Source: an uncultured Pirellulaceae bacterium (GTDB lineage: Bacteria > Planctomycetota > Planctomycetia > Pirellulales > Pirellulaceae). Taken from it: a stretch of DNA of 64,000 bases. Location of the stretch: assembly GCA_937941455.1 (NCBI GenBank), contig CALDHM010000011.1, positions 1 through 64,000 on the forward strand, in the 5' to 3' direction. A program made the position numbers and the translations under genes. Positions 18,309 to 28,669 of the stretch are shown here, one piece after another (positions within the stretch are counted from its first letter, which is position 1; every line of letters starts with the position of its first letter). Under the pieces are notes generated by a model. It did not search any database. It saw nothing but the letters and a program-made list of their open reading frames with translations, and had not been told where the DNA came from.

Positions 18309-18778
18309 ATCAACAACGCCATGGGCAGATAGGGACTGGTTGCCCGCACGGGGGCAAATCCGACTAAGCTTGGCCTTAGGCAATCAAGGCGATCATCATT
18401 TTATCGCCTAACATTAACATTTGCCAGGAATTTTGATCGAATTTTAACGAAGAGCCCATCCCGAAACCGTCAGCACTCCCAGCCCGAAGCGTAAGCGAGA
18501 ACTGTTTTTGGGATAGGCTCTGAACGACTCGGCGAGCGTTCTGACGCACTACCGCTTGGTGATCTGCAACGCGAGCGTTGGCTCCAATTCGGACAATCGT
18601 CTCAACTTCTCACTTGCTGATAGCGCAAGTAGCGAAGTTTCGGGTGAGCGAAGCCGAACGGCAACTTCAAAATAGTTCGGCACACGCGTCATCTCGTTTC
18701 GTATCCAAGCGAAGAGCTCAAATCAACTTCTGAGGCCGGGACAGCGGTGTTGGGCTTCGATTTGCGATGAATGCGTCG
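18309..18778. other. Gene-free gap with one palindromic repeat
   Basis: 470 bases between serC and the pseudokinase gene. It contains a family-B palindromic repeat (18452-18520). Nothing else was recognised: no ORF with coding character, tRNA or clear terminator. Confidence 0.6.
18452..18520 (+). repeat. Family-B palindromic intergenic repeat, copy 1 (69 bp)
   Basis: The ends GAGCCCATCCCGAAACCG and TTTTTGGGATAGGCTC pair as an imperfect inverted repeat; the loop contains GAAGCGTAAGCGAG. A second copy of the same length and plan lies at 55043-55111. The strand is arbitrary. Confidence 0.85.
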
Positions 18779-19888
18779 TCAACCATGGCGATTCGCGAAA
18801 TCACGCATGAGTTGCGCCAAGGTTTCGCAACCGGCACGGGGGAACGCATTGTAGATCGACGCGCGGATGCCGCCGGTGCTGCGGTGGCCCTTCAAGCCGT
18901 CCATGCGTTGTTCAGCGGCCGCTTTGAGGAACGCGCCTTCGAGATCGGGGTTTTTAAGGCGGAAAGTAACATTCATGTGCGAACGGCACCAACTTTGGCT
19001 GTGCCCGACGTAAAAGCCATCGCTTTCATCAATCGCGTCGTAGATCAACTGCGCCTTGGCGGCGTTGCGGCGTTCCATCGACTCGAGTCCACCCTGCTCC
19101 AAGATCCACTTGAACACAAGCCCCATGATGTAAATACCAAAGGTGGGAGGGGTGTTGTAACGAGATCCGTTCTTGATGTGGTTGCGGTAGTCCATCATTT
19201 CCATCAAATTCGAGTTCGCGGTTTCGGCGAAGTCGCGGCGGATGATCACGAGCGTGACCCCTGAAGGTCCGAGATTCTTCTGTGCACCCGCGTAGATGAG
19301 GACATGTCGATCGGTGTCGATTGGACGAGAGAACATTTCGCTGCTGGCGTCACAGATCAGCGGCGCGTCGGTCCGCGGTGGTGTCGGATACCGAGTGCCG
19401 AAAATGGTATTGTTGCTGCAATAGTGGAAGTAGCGAGCATTCGGCGATAACTTTCCCTCCAGATCGGCGTCGGTCGGCACACGAATGAAATTTTCGGCCG
19501 CGCCGTCGAAAGGCACATTGACCTTCCCGAACTTTTTGGCATCCTTAATCGCTTTGGTGGTCCATTCTCCGGTATTTGGATAATCGGCGATCCGATCGGG
19601 GCCAAGGAAATTCATTGGAATTTGACCGAACTGCGTGGACGCCCCGCCCTGCAGAAAAAGTACGGCGTAGTCGTCGGAGATATTGCCGACTTTGCGGCAG
19701 TCGGCTTCGGCCTCTTCGATCACGCGATCGAACACCTTGCCACGGTGACTGTGCTCGAGGATGCCGATCCCGGAGTCGCGAATGTTCCACAAGTCTTTCT
19801 GAGCTTGCTCGATGACTGATTCCGGTAAGACGGCTGGACCCGCGGAAAAATTGTAGATGCGATCGGTGGCAACTGCGTTAGCGTTCAT
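18779..19888 (-). CDS. serC: Phosphoserine aminotransferase
   Basis: 369 residues, ATG at 19886-19888 with AGAGGT upstream. A class V PLP enzyme that converts 3-phosphohydroxypyruvate and glutamate to phosphoserine (second step of serine synthesis; also acts in pyridoxine synthesis in some bacteria). Signatures: N-terminal IYNFSAGPAVLPESV, the small-domain SGIGILEHSHRG, VLFLQGGASTQF and the PLP-lysine block IYAGAQKNLGPSG. The C-terminus has RSTGGIRASIYNAF. Length is as expected for the family. Lies downstream of serA on the same strand, with a 400-base gap, so separate or joint transcription cannot be decided. Confidence 0.97.
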   Translation of the reverse strand: MNANAVATDRIYNFSAGPAVLPESVIEQAQKDLWNIRDSGIGILEHSHRGKVFDRVIEEAEADCRKVGNISDDYAVLFLQGGASTQFGQIPMNFLGPDRIADYPNTGEWTTKAIKDAKKFGKVNVPFDGAAENFIRVPTDADLEGKLSPNARYFHYCSNNTIFGTRYPTPPRTDAPLICDASSEMFSRPIDTDRHVLIYAGAQKNLGPSGVTLVIIRRDFAETANSNLMEMMDYRNHIKNGSRYNTPPTFGIYIMGLVFKWILEQGGLESMERRNAAKAQLIYDAIDESDGFYVGHSQSWCRSHMNVTFRLKNPDLEGAFLKAAAEQRMDGLKGHRSTGGIRASIYNAFPRAGCETLAQLMRDFANRHG

Positions 19889-20287
19889 TGGTTTTTACCT
19901 CTAATTAAACGAGAAAGTATCAGGGGACTGTCACGTAATGCGACCGTCTCTCGGCAGCAAAGCGGTCGTCTTGGAATTACTGAAACGTTATCGAAGTCGA
20001 GCCGATCGACTTGCCCAAAGCCACGGGCTTCGCCGCAGCAGTAATTGTTGGAGGTTGTGGTCCTAGGCCCGTTTGGGTGGAATGCAAAAAAACGCTCGTG
20101 GCGAAGGTTGCAATGCGGATCCTATTGTCAGCGCTGATAGAGAAACCATCAAGGTATCCGCAACGAAAACAAGACGAGGCGTCCCGGTTTCTTTGAATCG
20201 AATAGCAAAAAGATCTACAAAACTTGAGCCATTAGCCCGGGCTTTCACCGGTTTCAGGTGGCTCGCCTCGGACCAATGATGGGCGTA
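19889..20287. other. Gene-free gap between serA and serC
   Basis: 399 bases. Short open frames exist on both strands but have no start signal or recognisable product. No repeat of family A or B and no convincing riboswitch fold was seen. Confidence 0.5.
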
Positions 20288-21502
20288 TTAAGTTCGAGCG
20301 TTGAGTAGCGTTTGCTCGACAGACAGTACGTTTTTATTCGATTTGATTTGCTCGATATGTTGTGCGGCGAGTGGGGAATCGAGCTGAATCCTCGCGCAGG
20401 CGGCTTCGGCCCCTTCGTAGATGATGTTTTCCATTTCTTCGACGTTAATGCTGGCGGCCCCCACGATTTCGAAGATATGAGCCAAGACCCCGGGCCGATT
20501 TTTATGACGGACAGTGACCAACGACGTGGCGGGAGTTTTTACCGCCAGGTTAACGCAATTCAAAACCTCCCCGTTGTTCAAAAAATGACGGACGATTTTC
20601 ACCGTTTCATCAGCAATGGCATCCTGAGCTTGGTCGGTTGACGCCCCGACATGATGGGTCCCGACGAATCCTGGCACTTGACAAATTTCGGCCTGGAATG
20701 TCGCGGAGCTACCCCCTGGTTCGTTTTCGTAGACGTCCAAGCCGACCCGAATGCCCATTTGTTTCATGGCTGCGACTAAAGCCGATTGATCGACCACCGA
20801 TCCGCGACTGGTATTGATGAAGATTGTGCCGGGACGAATCGCGGTGATCACTTCCTCGTTGATCAGGTGATCGGTTTCGGGAGTGGAGGCGACATTGATG
20901 CTGATAACATCGCTGGTCCGCACCAGATCGACCAGTGAAGGACAAAAGCCTAGTCCTAACGCTTCGGCCTTTTCCGGTGTCAGACTACGGCTCCAGGCAT
21001 TCACCTCCATTTCAAACGCCTTGCCGCGTGCAGCGATTTCAAGGCCGATTTGGCCCGTCCCAACAATTCCCAAGCGGCGGCCTTTCAGCCCCCGCGCTTT
21101 GGAATATTCTCCTTTTTTCCAGTTGCCAGCGCGGAGATCGTGGGTCTGATCGGCGATGCGACGATCGCAAGCGAGAATCAGCCCCCATGCCAGTTCCGCG
21201 ACAGCCACGGCATTCTTGCCAGGGCAGTTCGCCACGTAGATGCCCTGGCGACTGGCCTCTGCGACATCGATCGAATCCACGCCGGCTCCTGCCCTTACGA
21301 TCAGCCGCAAATTTTTGCCAACTTGAATGGCAGCGGCCGTTACCTTTGTGCTGCGAACGATCAAGACATCCGGTCGGCGCTCGGCGATCAACTGCGGAAG
21401 TTCGGCAGCCGTGCAATCGGGAATCGAAATGACTTGGCAACCCAGTTCTTTGAGGATGGCGACTCCACTTTGTTGAAATTTATCAGCGATCAGGACGTTC
21501 AT
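20288..21502 (-). CDS. serA: D-3-phosphoglycerate dehydrogenase-like 2-hydroxyacid dehydrogenase
   Basis: 404 residues. The Rossmann motif GIVGTGQIGLEIA binds NAD. Catalytic residues are visible: Arg in NTSRGSVVD, Glu in ENEPGG and His in GTHHVGAS. An ACT regulatory domain forms the C-terminus (about residues 325-400, TVRHKNRPGVLAHIF). This fits the short SerA type with one ACT domain and no ASB domain. Reaction: 3-phosphoglycerate to 3-phosphohydroxypyruvate, first step of serine synthesis, probably with serine feedback through ACT. The neighbours serC and the DUF1015 gene support the assignment. ATG start at 21502; no strong ribosome site. Confidence 0.93.
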   Translation of the reverse strand: MNVLIADKFQQSGVAILKELGCQVISIPDCTAAELPQLIAERRPDVLIVRSTKVTAAAIQVGKNLRLIVRAGAGVDSIDVAEASRQGIYVANCPGKNAVAVAELAWGLILACDRRIADQTHDLRAGNWKKGEYSKARGLKGRRLGIVGTGQIGLEIAARGKAFEMEVNAWSRSLTPEKAEALGLGFCPSLVDLVRTSDVISINVASTPETDHLINEEVITAIRPGTIFINTSRGSVVDQSALVAAMKQMGIRVGLDVYENEPGGSSATFQAEICQVPGFVGTHHVGASTDQAQDAIADETVKIVRHFLNNGEVLNCVNLAVKTPATSLVTVRHKNRPGVLAHIFEIVGAASINVEEMENIIYEGAEAACARIQLDSPLAAQHIEQIKSNKNVLSVEQTLLNART

Positions 21503-21570
21503 AGGTGATGTTCTTACGGGTTAGCGAATCACAAGTGATGGGAGAGGTACGAATTGACGCCGTGCGAGTG

Positions 21571-22824
21571 TTAGACACGCTGCCTGTCGGCGGCCTGTTC
21601 GAAGCGATGCACAAACAGTCCGCTTCTCAACTTCGGCTCGAACCAAGTCGACTTGGGAGGCATAATCATTCCCGCGTCACTCACTGCTAACAATTGCTCA
21701 ATGCTGGTGGGGTACATGGAAAAGGCGACAGCCATCTCCCCAGCGTCGACCAATTGCTCCAGTTCTCGAGTACCACGGATCCCCCCAACAAATTGAATCC
21801 GCTGATCGGTCCGTGGATCACCGATGCCGAGAATCGGCTCCAGGATTCGGCTTTGCAGTAAGGAAACGTCGAGCGATTCGATCGGATTATTTTGATCAAT
21901 GCTGTGCGGTGGAAATGTAAAGCGATACCATCTCCCCGCTAAGAAGACGCAGATCGTGCCGGCCTGCGTTGGGATTGGGTCCGTCGTTTCTTCCAGCTTG
22001 CCGACGCTGGCCAGCCGCTCGCGAAAATCGTCAGGTGACAGACCTCTCAAGTCCTTGACGACACGATTGTAAGGGAGAATCCGCAGATGACTCGCCGGAA
22101 AAATCACCGCCAGAATCCGGTTGTATTCCTCATTCCCCGTGTGATGCGGATTAGCTCGTTGCCGCTGGGCGGCTGCTCGCTCGCCGCCGGCTGTCCGGTG
22201 GTGTCCATCGGCGATGTACATGGCGGGAATTCTCGCGAAGGTATTCGCATAGGCCTGCCAATCTCGAACCGGCCAAATCGTATGCTGCACGCCGTCACCC
22301 GCGATAAAGTCGATCAACGGTTGGCCGCTAACGTCTGAGCGGATCAGCGAATCCAACTCGGCTTGATCCCGCACCGTCAGAAAAACCGGTTCAGCATGTG
22401 CACTGCAGACCGTCATGTGCCGCGTTCGATCGTCTTCCTTGTCAGGTCGAGTTTTTTCATGCTTCTTGATGATGTCTTGCCGATACTGCTCGGCATCGCA
22501 CGTGCAAACCACTCCATACTGCTCGCGGCCGTTCCACACCTGGCGATAGAGGTACATGTCGCGGGTCGGATTTTCAATCAAGTGCCCAGCGCTAATCATG
22601 CCATCGAGATTACGGCGAGCCGTTTCGTACACCTCGGCATCGTAGGGGTTGGTGTCTGGCGGGAGATCGATTTCAGAACGAACCACGTGCAAGAAACTGA
22701 ACGGATTTCCGGCGGCCCGTTCGCGGGCTTCCTTCGTACTGATGACATCGTACGGTTCGCAAGCAATTTTGGCGGCAAGATCAGGCCGAGGCATGATGGC
22801 CGCAAAGGGGAAAATTTTGAGCAT
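21571..22824 (-). CDS. DUF1015 family protein
   Basis: 417 residues, ATG start. Begins with the usual IFPFAAIMPRPDLAAKIACEPYDVIS and contains NPFSFLHVVRSEIDLP, VYADGHHR-like IADGHHRTAGG and LPYNRVVKDL, which are typical of DUF1015. No catalytic mechanism is established for the family; it is frequently found next to serA/serC, as here, so a link with serine or related amino-acid metabolism is the best guess. Cytoplasmic, no signal peptide. It is 68 bases upstream of serA on the same strand and probably co-transcribed. Confidence 0.9.
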   Translation of the reverse strand: MLKIFPFAAIMPRPDLAAKIACEPYDVISTKEARERAAGNPFSFLHVVRSEIDLPPDTNPYDAEVYETARRNLDGMISAGHLIENPTRDMYLYRQVWNGREQYGVVCTCDAEQYRQDIIKKHEKTRPDKEDDRTRHMTVCSAHAEPVFLTVRDQAELDSLIRSDVSGQPLIDFIAGDGVQHTIWPVRDWQAYANTFARIPAMYIADGHHRTAGGERAAAQRQRANPHHTGNEEYNRILAVIFPASHLRILPYNRVVKDLRGLSPDDFRERLASVGKLEETTDPIPTQAGTICVFLAGRWYRFTFPPHSIDQNNPIESLDVSLLQSRILEPILGIGDPRTDQRIQFVGGIRGTRELEQLVDAGEMAVAFSMYPTSIEQLLAVSDAGMIMPPKSTWFEPKLRSGLFVHRFEQAADRQRV

Positions 22825-22975
22825 GGGGTCGATAAACTCCAGCGGCTGACTCGAGGCGTCGAGGAAGGCAATTTTTCATAGTTATCGTCCAAGCGTTCTC
22901 GCTATGTCAACCCTTGGCAAAAAGGCGCATCGTATCTCGGTAGCATGAATCTGATAGTCGGGGGCAGGTCGGGAT

Positions 22976-24316
22976 TCAAGCCCGTGTCCGGTTCGCGCGA
23001 TCGGGATGGAAACGGATTTCTTGACCGGCATTTGCGGCTCCAAACCACAGGCGCTCACCCTCGCGTCTGAAGACCTCCTGCCCCATCACCCAGGTACGGA
23101 CCGGCCAACCTGTCAAGGTTTCGCCGTGCCACGGGCTCCAACGGGACTTGGTCTGCTGTTCTTCGTTGCGAATGGTCAGCGCCAGATTCATGTCGACCAA
23201 GACCAAGTCGGCATCGTAGCCGACTTCGATTTTCCCTTTGCCTTGCAAATGCCATATTTCGGCGGGGGCTTGGCACATCCAGGACACAACCTGCGGGAGG
23301 GTACAGCGGCCGGAGTTGACTTGATTTAGCATCAAGGCGAGCGAATTTTCGACGGCAGGTAAACCGGAGGGGCACTGCGGATACGGTAACGCCTTTTCCT
23401 GCAGGGTATGCGGTGCGTGGTCAGTTGCAATCACGCGAACGATGCCATCGAGCAAGGCCTGCCAAAGGGCGGCGTTGTCCACTCGCGTCTTGATGCTCGG
23501 GTTCATTTTGATCAGCGACCCCAAGCGGCCGTAATCGTCCACCGAAAATAACAGGTAATGCGGACAAACCTCCGCAGTCACCCAGTGGGGGGCCGATCGG
23601 ATCAAGGGAATTTCATCGGCTGTCGATACATGCAAGATATGAAACTGATGGCGGTGCCGCGTCGCCAAATCAATCGCCCGGCGCGTCGCGATGACGGCCG
23701 CTTGATGATCGCGGACCTTGGAGTGAGTCGCCACGTCGGCCGCTCCCGCCAAACGGGCTTGGTTGCTGCGAACCGTCGTCTCGTCTTCACAGTGAGCGCA
23801 AATCGGCAAATTCGTTTCGGCGAAAATGCGTTCCAACGCGTCTTGGTCATCGACCAGTAAATCCCCGGTGCTGGAGCCGATGAAAATCTTGATGCCGGGA
23901 GTGCGCTTGGCAGTTGCGAGCTCGGCCACGTTGGTCGGCGTCGCGCCGATGTAAAAGCCGTAGTTAACGAGACATTTTCCGGCGGCGATCGCCAATTTTT
24001 CGTGCAACCGCTGAACCGTCGTGGTGGTCGGATCAGTGTTGGGCATTTCGAGAAAGCTCGTGATGCCTCCCTTGGCACAAGCGCGGGTCGCATGCGCGAG
24101 GTCTTCCTTGTGGGTAAGTCCTGGCTCGCGAAAATGAACTTGATCATCGACAACGCCCGGTAGAAGGTACAACCCCCGCGCGTCGACGATGTCATCGGCT
24201 TTTGAATGAATTGCCGGATCGAGGGCTACGATTTTCGGCCCCTCGATCAAAACAGAAATTCGTTCGGGACCGGACGGAGTCACCACCGTACCGTTTTTGA
24301 AAAGGGTCGTCTTCAC
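22976..24316 (-). CDS. pyrC: Dihydroorotase, class with Gln in place of the first metal histidine
   Basis: 446 residues, GTG start. Cyclic amidohydrolase of the dihydroorotase type: [16 protein letters not shown] near the N-terminus, [31 protein letters not shown] and [10 protein letters not shown]. The usual H-x-H metal pair reads Q-V-H (Gln codon 24140-24142, His 24134-24136). The same substitution is known in a recognised branch of bacterial dihydroorotases (Bacteroidetes type), so it does not by itself exclude activity. Reaction: N-carbamoyl-L-aspartate to dihydroorotate in pyrimidine synthesis. Alternatives are other hydantoinase-like enzymes. Followed downstream by the DUF1015 and ser genes. 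Confidence 0.85.
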   Translation of the reverse strand: MKTTLFKNGTVVTPSGPERISVLIEGPKIVALDPAIHSKADDIVDARGLYLLPGVVDDQVHFREPGLTHKEDLAHATRACAKGGITSFLEMPNTDPTTTTVQRLHEKLAIAAGKCLVNYGFYIGATPTNVAELATAKRTPGIKIFIGSSTGDLLVDDQDALERIFAETNLPICAHCEDETTVRSNQARLAGAADVATHSKVRDHQAAVIATRRAIDLATRHRHQFHILHVSTADEIPLIRSAPHWVTAEVCPHYLLFSVDDYGRLGSLIKMNPSIKTRVDNAALWQALLDGIVRVIATDHAPHTLQEKALPYPQCPSGLPAVENSLALMLNQVNSGRCTLPQVVSWMCQAPAEIWHLQGKGKIEVGYDADLVLVDMNLALTIRNEEQQTKSRWSPWHGETLTGWPVRTWVMGQEVFRREGERLWFGAANAGQEIRFHPDRANRTRA

Positions 24317-24401
24317 GATTGATCCAACTTTGCCAGCGACTGCGGCCTACGGGGAACATCGCCAAGGGTGCCTCAACTTGGACCCTCGGCGCTTGCGACG
24401 G

Positions 24402-25589
24402 CTAATATAACTTTAGAATCGGCAGTACGGACGTTTGTAGTCCTCCGGTGACTTGTAGCGTCCCATCGCTGTGAATGTAGACATTCACCTCGCTGCGAAC
24501 CCCGAATTCCGGAAGGTAAATTCCTGGTTCGATCGAAAAGCAGGTATTGGGGAGTAGGAATCGCTCGTCGCGTGTCTCCAGGTTGTCGATATGCGTGCCG
24601 TTACCGTGCGTTTCTTCGCCGATATTGTGGCCGGTGCGGTGGACGAAATACTCGCCGTAACCCGCTTGTTCGATCACACGCCGCGCCGCGTCGTCGACTT
24701 CGCCACCGGTGATCGGACGGTTTTTCGCGAAGGCCTCTCGAGCCGTCGCAATCGACGCGTCGCGCGCGCGAGCCACGATCTGGAAGATTTTCTCGAATGT
24801 CTCGGGGGTCTGTTCACCGACAAAGCCGACCTTGGTCAGGTCGCTGTAGACTCCTTGCGGGCGATCCATCTTGGCCCACATATCGAGGAGGACGAAATCA
24901 CCGTTCTTGATTTCCGCATCGGCGCCTTTCTGAGGGGAATAATGCGGATCACCCGAATGGGGGCCAACTCCCACAATGGGCGGCGAGTACGTCGTCATCC
25001 CGTGTTCGCGATAATAAGCCATGATTCGGTCTTGGACCTCGGTCTCGCGCAACGTCTTTCCCTGCCGGCAGTGTTCGGCAATCATCCGCCAGGCCATGTC
25101 AAACGCGGCTTGGTTTAATCGATCAGCCTCCAGGTGCAGTTCCCACTGCGCGGGGGTCCAGCGCGACTCGAAAGCGGAGATCAAGTTTCCTGAGGAAGCG
25201 ACCTCAACATTGAAACCGCGCACAAGTTCAACAGTGCCGGCATCGACGCGCGAAATGTACGGGTTGCCGTTCCTTGGCGAGTACTCCATGGCCACCTTGC
25301 GGGCCGTTCCGAGAATTTTTTGAACCCCCTCCTCCAGCGATTGCCAAGTCAGGTAAACCGTTTTGTCACCGGGGAGATGATCAAGGGCTCCAGACTCGAT
25401 GCGATGGACCAACTTCTGGGGTGTGCCGCTGGCGGGAATAAAATAGAAGAATCTCCGCGAGCCCGCATGATTCGACGGGATTCCCAAGACCCGCAAGGCA
25501 AGGACGTTGATCCCGCGAAAGTCATACAACAGCCAACCGTCCAACCCGAATTGTTTGATCGTCTGTTGAATCGTCGCCAAATCAATCAT
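24402..25589 (-). CDS. M24 family metallopeptidase (Xaa-Pro peptidase type)
   Basis: 395 residues. The ATG at 25589 is chosen because AAGGAG (25595-25600 on the complement) lies five bases upstream; the GTG at 25673 would add a 28-residue tail without a site. The N-terminal creatinase-like domain (to about residue 135) precedes the pita-bread fold. Metal ligands are visible in LLDMWAKMDRP (Asp) and SDLTKVG (Asp), HRTGHNIGEETHG (His), SIEPGIYLPEFG (Glu) and RSEVNVYI (Glu). It should remove N-terminal residues before proline or act on a dipeptide; the exact substrate is open. Cytoplasmic. Confidence 0.92.
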   Translation of the reverse strand: MIDLATIQQTIKQFGLDGWLLYDFRGINVLALRVLGIPSNHAGSRRFFYFIPASGTPQKLVHRIESGALDHLPGDKTVYLTWQSLEEGVQKILGTARKVAMEYSPRNGNPYISRVDAGTVELVRGFNVEVASSGNLISAFESRWTPAQWELHLEADRLNQAAFDMAWRMIAEHCRQGKTLRETEVQDRIMAYYREHGMTTYSPPIVGVGPHSGDPHYSPQKGADAEIKNGDFVLLDMWAKMDRPQGVYSDLTKVGFVGEQTPETFEKIFQIVARARDASIATAREAFAKNRPITGGEVDDAARRVIEQAGYGEYFVHRTGHNIGEETHGNGTHIDNLETRDERFLLPNTCFSIEPGIYLPEFGVRSEVNVYIHSDGTLQVTGGLQTSVLPILKLY

Positions 25590-26098
25590 GAATGCTCCTT
25601 GCCAGAATGCGGGGGAGTCCCACAGCAAATGTGTTTCAGTTTCGAAGCGAAAAACAACAATCCGCCTCGTCACAATATGCTACTTAAGTTTTCCGCTGTT
25701 ACAATTGAGCATAAATGTCAGCTCTTTGTTTTCCCGGAACTTACGGCAAGACTCGCCCGACTTATCGGCATAAATTGCCTGGGCTACCAAAGGTAACACG
25801 GGATCACCGAGCCAGGCACTCCGCCGATCAGTGGTTCACCAACGAACGGCAGAGCCAAGGCACCACCAGGACCAACGTTGCACGTTTTGATGACTAGTGG
25901 CCAAAGACAATGCTTTTTTTAACCGGTTGCCTGCGATTGCCCACCTTGCAGGTGCGGTGAACTTCGGTAGGCTGACATCCAAACGAGGAAGGGAAACGTC
26001 AAGAATCCTGAGCGATGCAATACATGGAAACGAATTCCCTTCGTGGCACCAGTTTAGCTCCAATTCATACATTTTCATACTTTCTGATCGAGGTTACT
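25590..26098. other. Gene-free divergent gap
   Basis: 509 bases between the M24 gene (left, - strand) and the LecA-like gene (right, + strand). It must hold promoters for both. No strong -35/-10 pair or palindrome was picked out by eye, and no small gene is convincing. Confidence 0.45.
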
Positions 26099-27268
26099 AT
26101 GGCGATGCGATTTCTTGTGGGAGTTCTGAGCGGAGTCATTCTGCTGCTCGCTGTCTCGGCCCGTTGTCCTTGCGTCACCCACGCGGCGGCGTGGCAAGAT
26201 GATGAAGAGGAACAGGTCAAACAAAAACGAGAGCAGCAAGAAAAGCCAAAACAGGAGGGCGACAAAAAAGGCGCCGAGGGAAACCCGCAGGACGAGGAAC
26301 CGCTCATCGAATTGACGCCGGGGGAAAAGGTCGAACTTGGCCCACGCGAGATTCGGCTTACCCTGTGGGATGGCTCAGTGGTTCGAGGAAATCTAGGCTT
26401 CAGTACGCTGCATGTCCAAACGAAATTCGGCCGGCTCGAAATCCCCGTCGAAAATATCGTGACCTTTCGCCCCGGCCTGAATAGCCTTCCGGGCATCAAC
26501 CGGAAGGTCACCGAACTCATCGAAAAACTCGGCGACAAAGAATTCAAGGTGCGAGAAAAGGCCAAATTGGAATTGCTCGGCATGGGCCCGCAAATTCTCA
26601 AGCAGCTGCAGGCCGCATCCGATGGCAATAGCGCCGAACGCAAAAAAAACCTGCAGGCAGTCATCGAGGTGATTGCAGAGCAACAAGGCGATCAGGATGC
26701 CGACGCGACGAGTGCCGTTCCCGTCTTGGGAATGGAGGACACCATCACCACAGCGAGCTTTACCATCGTCGGCCAAGTCGAAGAAAAGCAGTATGAACTG
26801 ACGACCCGCTACGGAATTCTGAACGTTCGCCTCGAGGACATTCAAGCGGCGGACAGAACTTGGGGCTCAACCGGTGAAACGATCGAGAAAAAAGTCGAAA
26901 TCGCTGCCGACGCGTTCTTTCAACGATCCCCCGTTTCCACACGCATTCGAGTGAACGCCGGCGATCGGATCACGATCAAGGCCGAAGGATCGGTCAATTG
27001 GGCGTCCTGGGGAAACATTGTGTCGGACCCGGACGGGATCGCTTCGCACGGTATGTGGAATAGCTTTAATTGCGGTATGGTTGTGGCGCGAATCGGCAAA
27101 GGAAACGACTATTACGGCGTCGGTAGAAAAGCCTCTTTTGTGGCGAAATCCAGCGGCGAATTGTTCCTTGGCGTCGCCATGCAAGATAACTTCGCGAACC
27201 AGCGGGGATACCAGTGGACAGGCTCCTACAAAGCGACGGTCCGCATCGAGTCGTCAGGCAATCAATGA
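26099..27268 (+). CDS. Secreted protein with C-terminal LecA-like domain
   Basis: 389 residues from ATG 26099, chosen because GAGG (26091-26093 region) is seven bases upstream; an open frame continues 28 codons further. A signal peptide (MAMRFLVGVLSGVILLL) is followed by a charged Lys/Gln/Glu linker, then a small strand-rich domain about GSVVRGNLGFSTLHVQT repeated later as a similar motif, ASFTIVGQVEEKQYELTT; both read like one short repeat unit with RLEIPVENI/ILNVRLEDI. The C-terminal 130 residues (RIRVNAGDRITIKAEGSV ... VVARIGKGNDYYGVG) resemble LecA/PA-IL-type galactose-binding lectins. Fold call is moderate. It probably acts at the cell surface. Confidence 0.65.
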   Translation: MAMRFLVGVLSGVILLLAVSARCPCVTHAAAWQDDEEEQVKQKREQQEKPKQEGDKKGAEGNPQDEEPLIELTPGEKVELGPREIRLTLWDGSVVRGNLGFSTLHVQTKFGRLEIPVENIVTFRPGLNSLPGINRKVTELIEKLGDKEFKVREKAKLELLGMGPQILKQLQAASDGNSAERKKNLQAVIEVIAEQQGDQDADATSAVPVLGMEDTITTASFTIVGQVEEKQYELTTRYGILNVRLEDIQAADRTWGSTGETIEKKVEIAADAFFQRSPVSTRIRVNAGDRITIKAEGSVNWASWGNIVSDPDGIASHGMWNSFNCGMVVARIGKGNDYYGVGRKASFVAKSSGELFLGVAMQDNFANQRGYQWTGSYKATVRIESSGNQ

Positions 27269-27420
27269 GTCGGATCTGAGGAACCAGCCGCACGTCGTCC
27301 GCTTACCGCTCGCGACGATTGCTACTGAACGGCGATAATCCACCGCTTCAGGGGGCGCAACGTTATAGGTCGCACAGGTTGTCATCAAAATTTTTTCCAG
27401 CCGATACGAAGTCGAGTGAG

Positions 27421-28269
27421 ATGATTCCATTTACGAAGATGCACGGAGCCGGAAACGATTACATTTATTTAGATGGATTCCGCCATCCCATTCCCGAGGA
27501 CCTTAACAAATTGAGCCGGCGGATGTCGGATCGACATCGCGGGGTAGGGGGCGACGGACTGATTTTGATTAGTCCGCCGACTGAAGGCAACGATGCCGAT
27601 GCCACAATGCGCATGTTTAATGCAGATGGCAGCGAGGCTGAAATGTGTGGCAACGGTATTCGCTGCGTTGCCAAATATCTGTTCGATCATGGCTTGGTGA
27701 CGAAGCAGCAAGTCAAGGTGGCGACCGGTGCCGGGGTATTGACCCTAGATTTAATTGTTGATGCTGGGCATGTTTCGAAGGTGCGAGTCGATTTGGGAGA
27801 GCCGATACTCGACGCGCAGCGAATCCCGACAACCTTCACTCAATCCCCAGTGATTGGTCAGCCAATCGAAATCGGGGAGCGTCTATTGAGCGTGACTTGC
27901 GTGTCGATGGGCAATCCGCATTGTGTGGTGTTTGTTGATGGGCCACTGCATGACGAACTTGTGTTAGGCTTGGGGCCCCAGATCGAGCGGTCGGCTTACT
28001 TTCCGGCGCGTGTCAATGTAGAGTTCGTTCGTCAAATTTCTACGGACGAGTTCGAGCAAAGGACATGGGAACGGGGCTCTGGGGAGACGTTGGCCTGCGG
28101 AACCGGTGCGGCTGCCGTTTGTGTCGCAGGGGTCTTGAACGGTAAATCGCCCCGCAAGGTCACGATTCATTTACTCGGCGGCGATGTCGAGCTTGACTGG
28201 GACGAAGCGACCAACCACGTCTTCAAAACCGGACCGGCGGTCGAAGTTTTCTCGGGAATTTGGCCGTGA
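27421..28269 (+). CDS. dapF: Diaminopimelate epimerase
   Basis: 282 residues from ATG 27421; an in-frame TTG at 27319 would add 34 residues that do not resemble the family. The two catalytic cysteines are present: [11 protein letters not shown] and [11 protein letters not shown]. The start [20 protein letters not shown]-type block is typical ([11 protein letters not shown]). It interconverts LL- and meso-diaminopimelate for lysine and peptidoglycan synthesis. Cytoplasmic. No lysine-pathway neighbour in the window, so it appears to be a stand-alone gene. Confidence 0.97.
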   Translation: MIPFTKMHGAGNDYIYLDGFRHPIPEDLNKLSRRMSDRHRGVGGDGLILISPPTEGNDADATMRMFNADGSEAEMCGNGIRCVAKYLFDHGLVTKQQVKVATGAGVLTLDLIVDAGHVSKVRVDLGEPILDAQRIPTTFTQSPVIGQPIEIGERLLSVTCVSMGNPHCVVFVDGPLHDELVLGLGPQIERSAYFPARVNVEFVRQISTDEFEQRTWERGSGETLACGTGAAAVCVAGVLNGKSPRKVTIHLLGGDVELDWDEATNHVFKTGPAVEVFSGIWP

Positions 28270-28669
28270 TACTTCGCGTGTCCGTATGCTGGCGGAAAAG
28301 CAAGATTTCCGCGGATTTCGCCCCGAAATTCGTCCTAGTCGCCAAATCCGAATTGATCGCAAGCAGCAATCGAAATCAACGTTTCGCAAAAGCTTGTCTT
28401 CGGCTAAATTCAGTGAAGCAAAGGTTGCAATTCCAGCAGTTGGCTCATCGGCCCTGCGTTACGATCTGCACGTACGTCGTCACAGCAGCGGCATAATCAC
28501 GTCCAGGACGCCGCACTGTGAAACTGAAACTCCTGCCCAACGCAAGGGGCTCGCAATGCACGACGTGTCTTGACTCGTGTTTCCGATGCTCCCTAGCTGG
28601 CCCCGGCGGAGATTTGGAATTCAAGTCCTTCGCACCACGTCCGATTTTATTGGCAAGTAGCAGAAATTG
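28270..28669. other. Gene-free gap
   Basis: 400 bases between dapF and the acyltransferase gene. Nothing recognised: no repeat of either family, no tRNA, no convincing small gene. Confidence 0.5.

Noticed and set aside
18767-19264. A 165-codon frame opposite serC
   Set aside because: Antisense to an unambiguous serC; no own signals.
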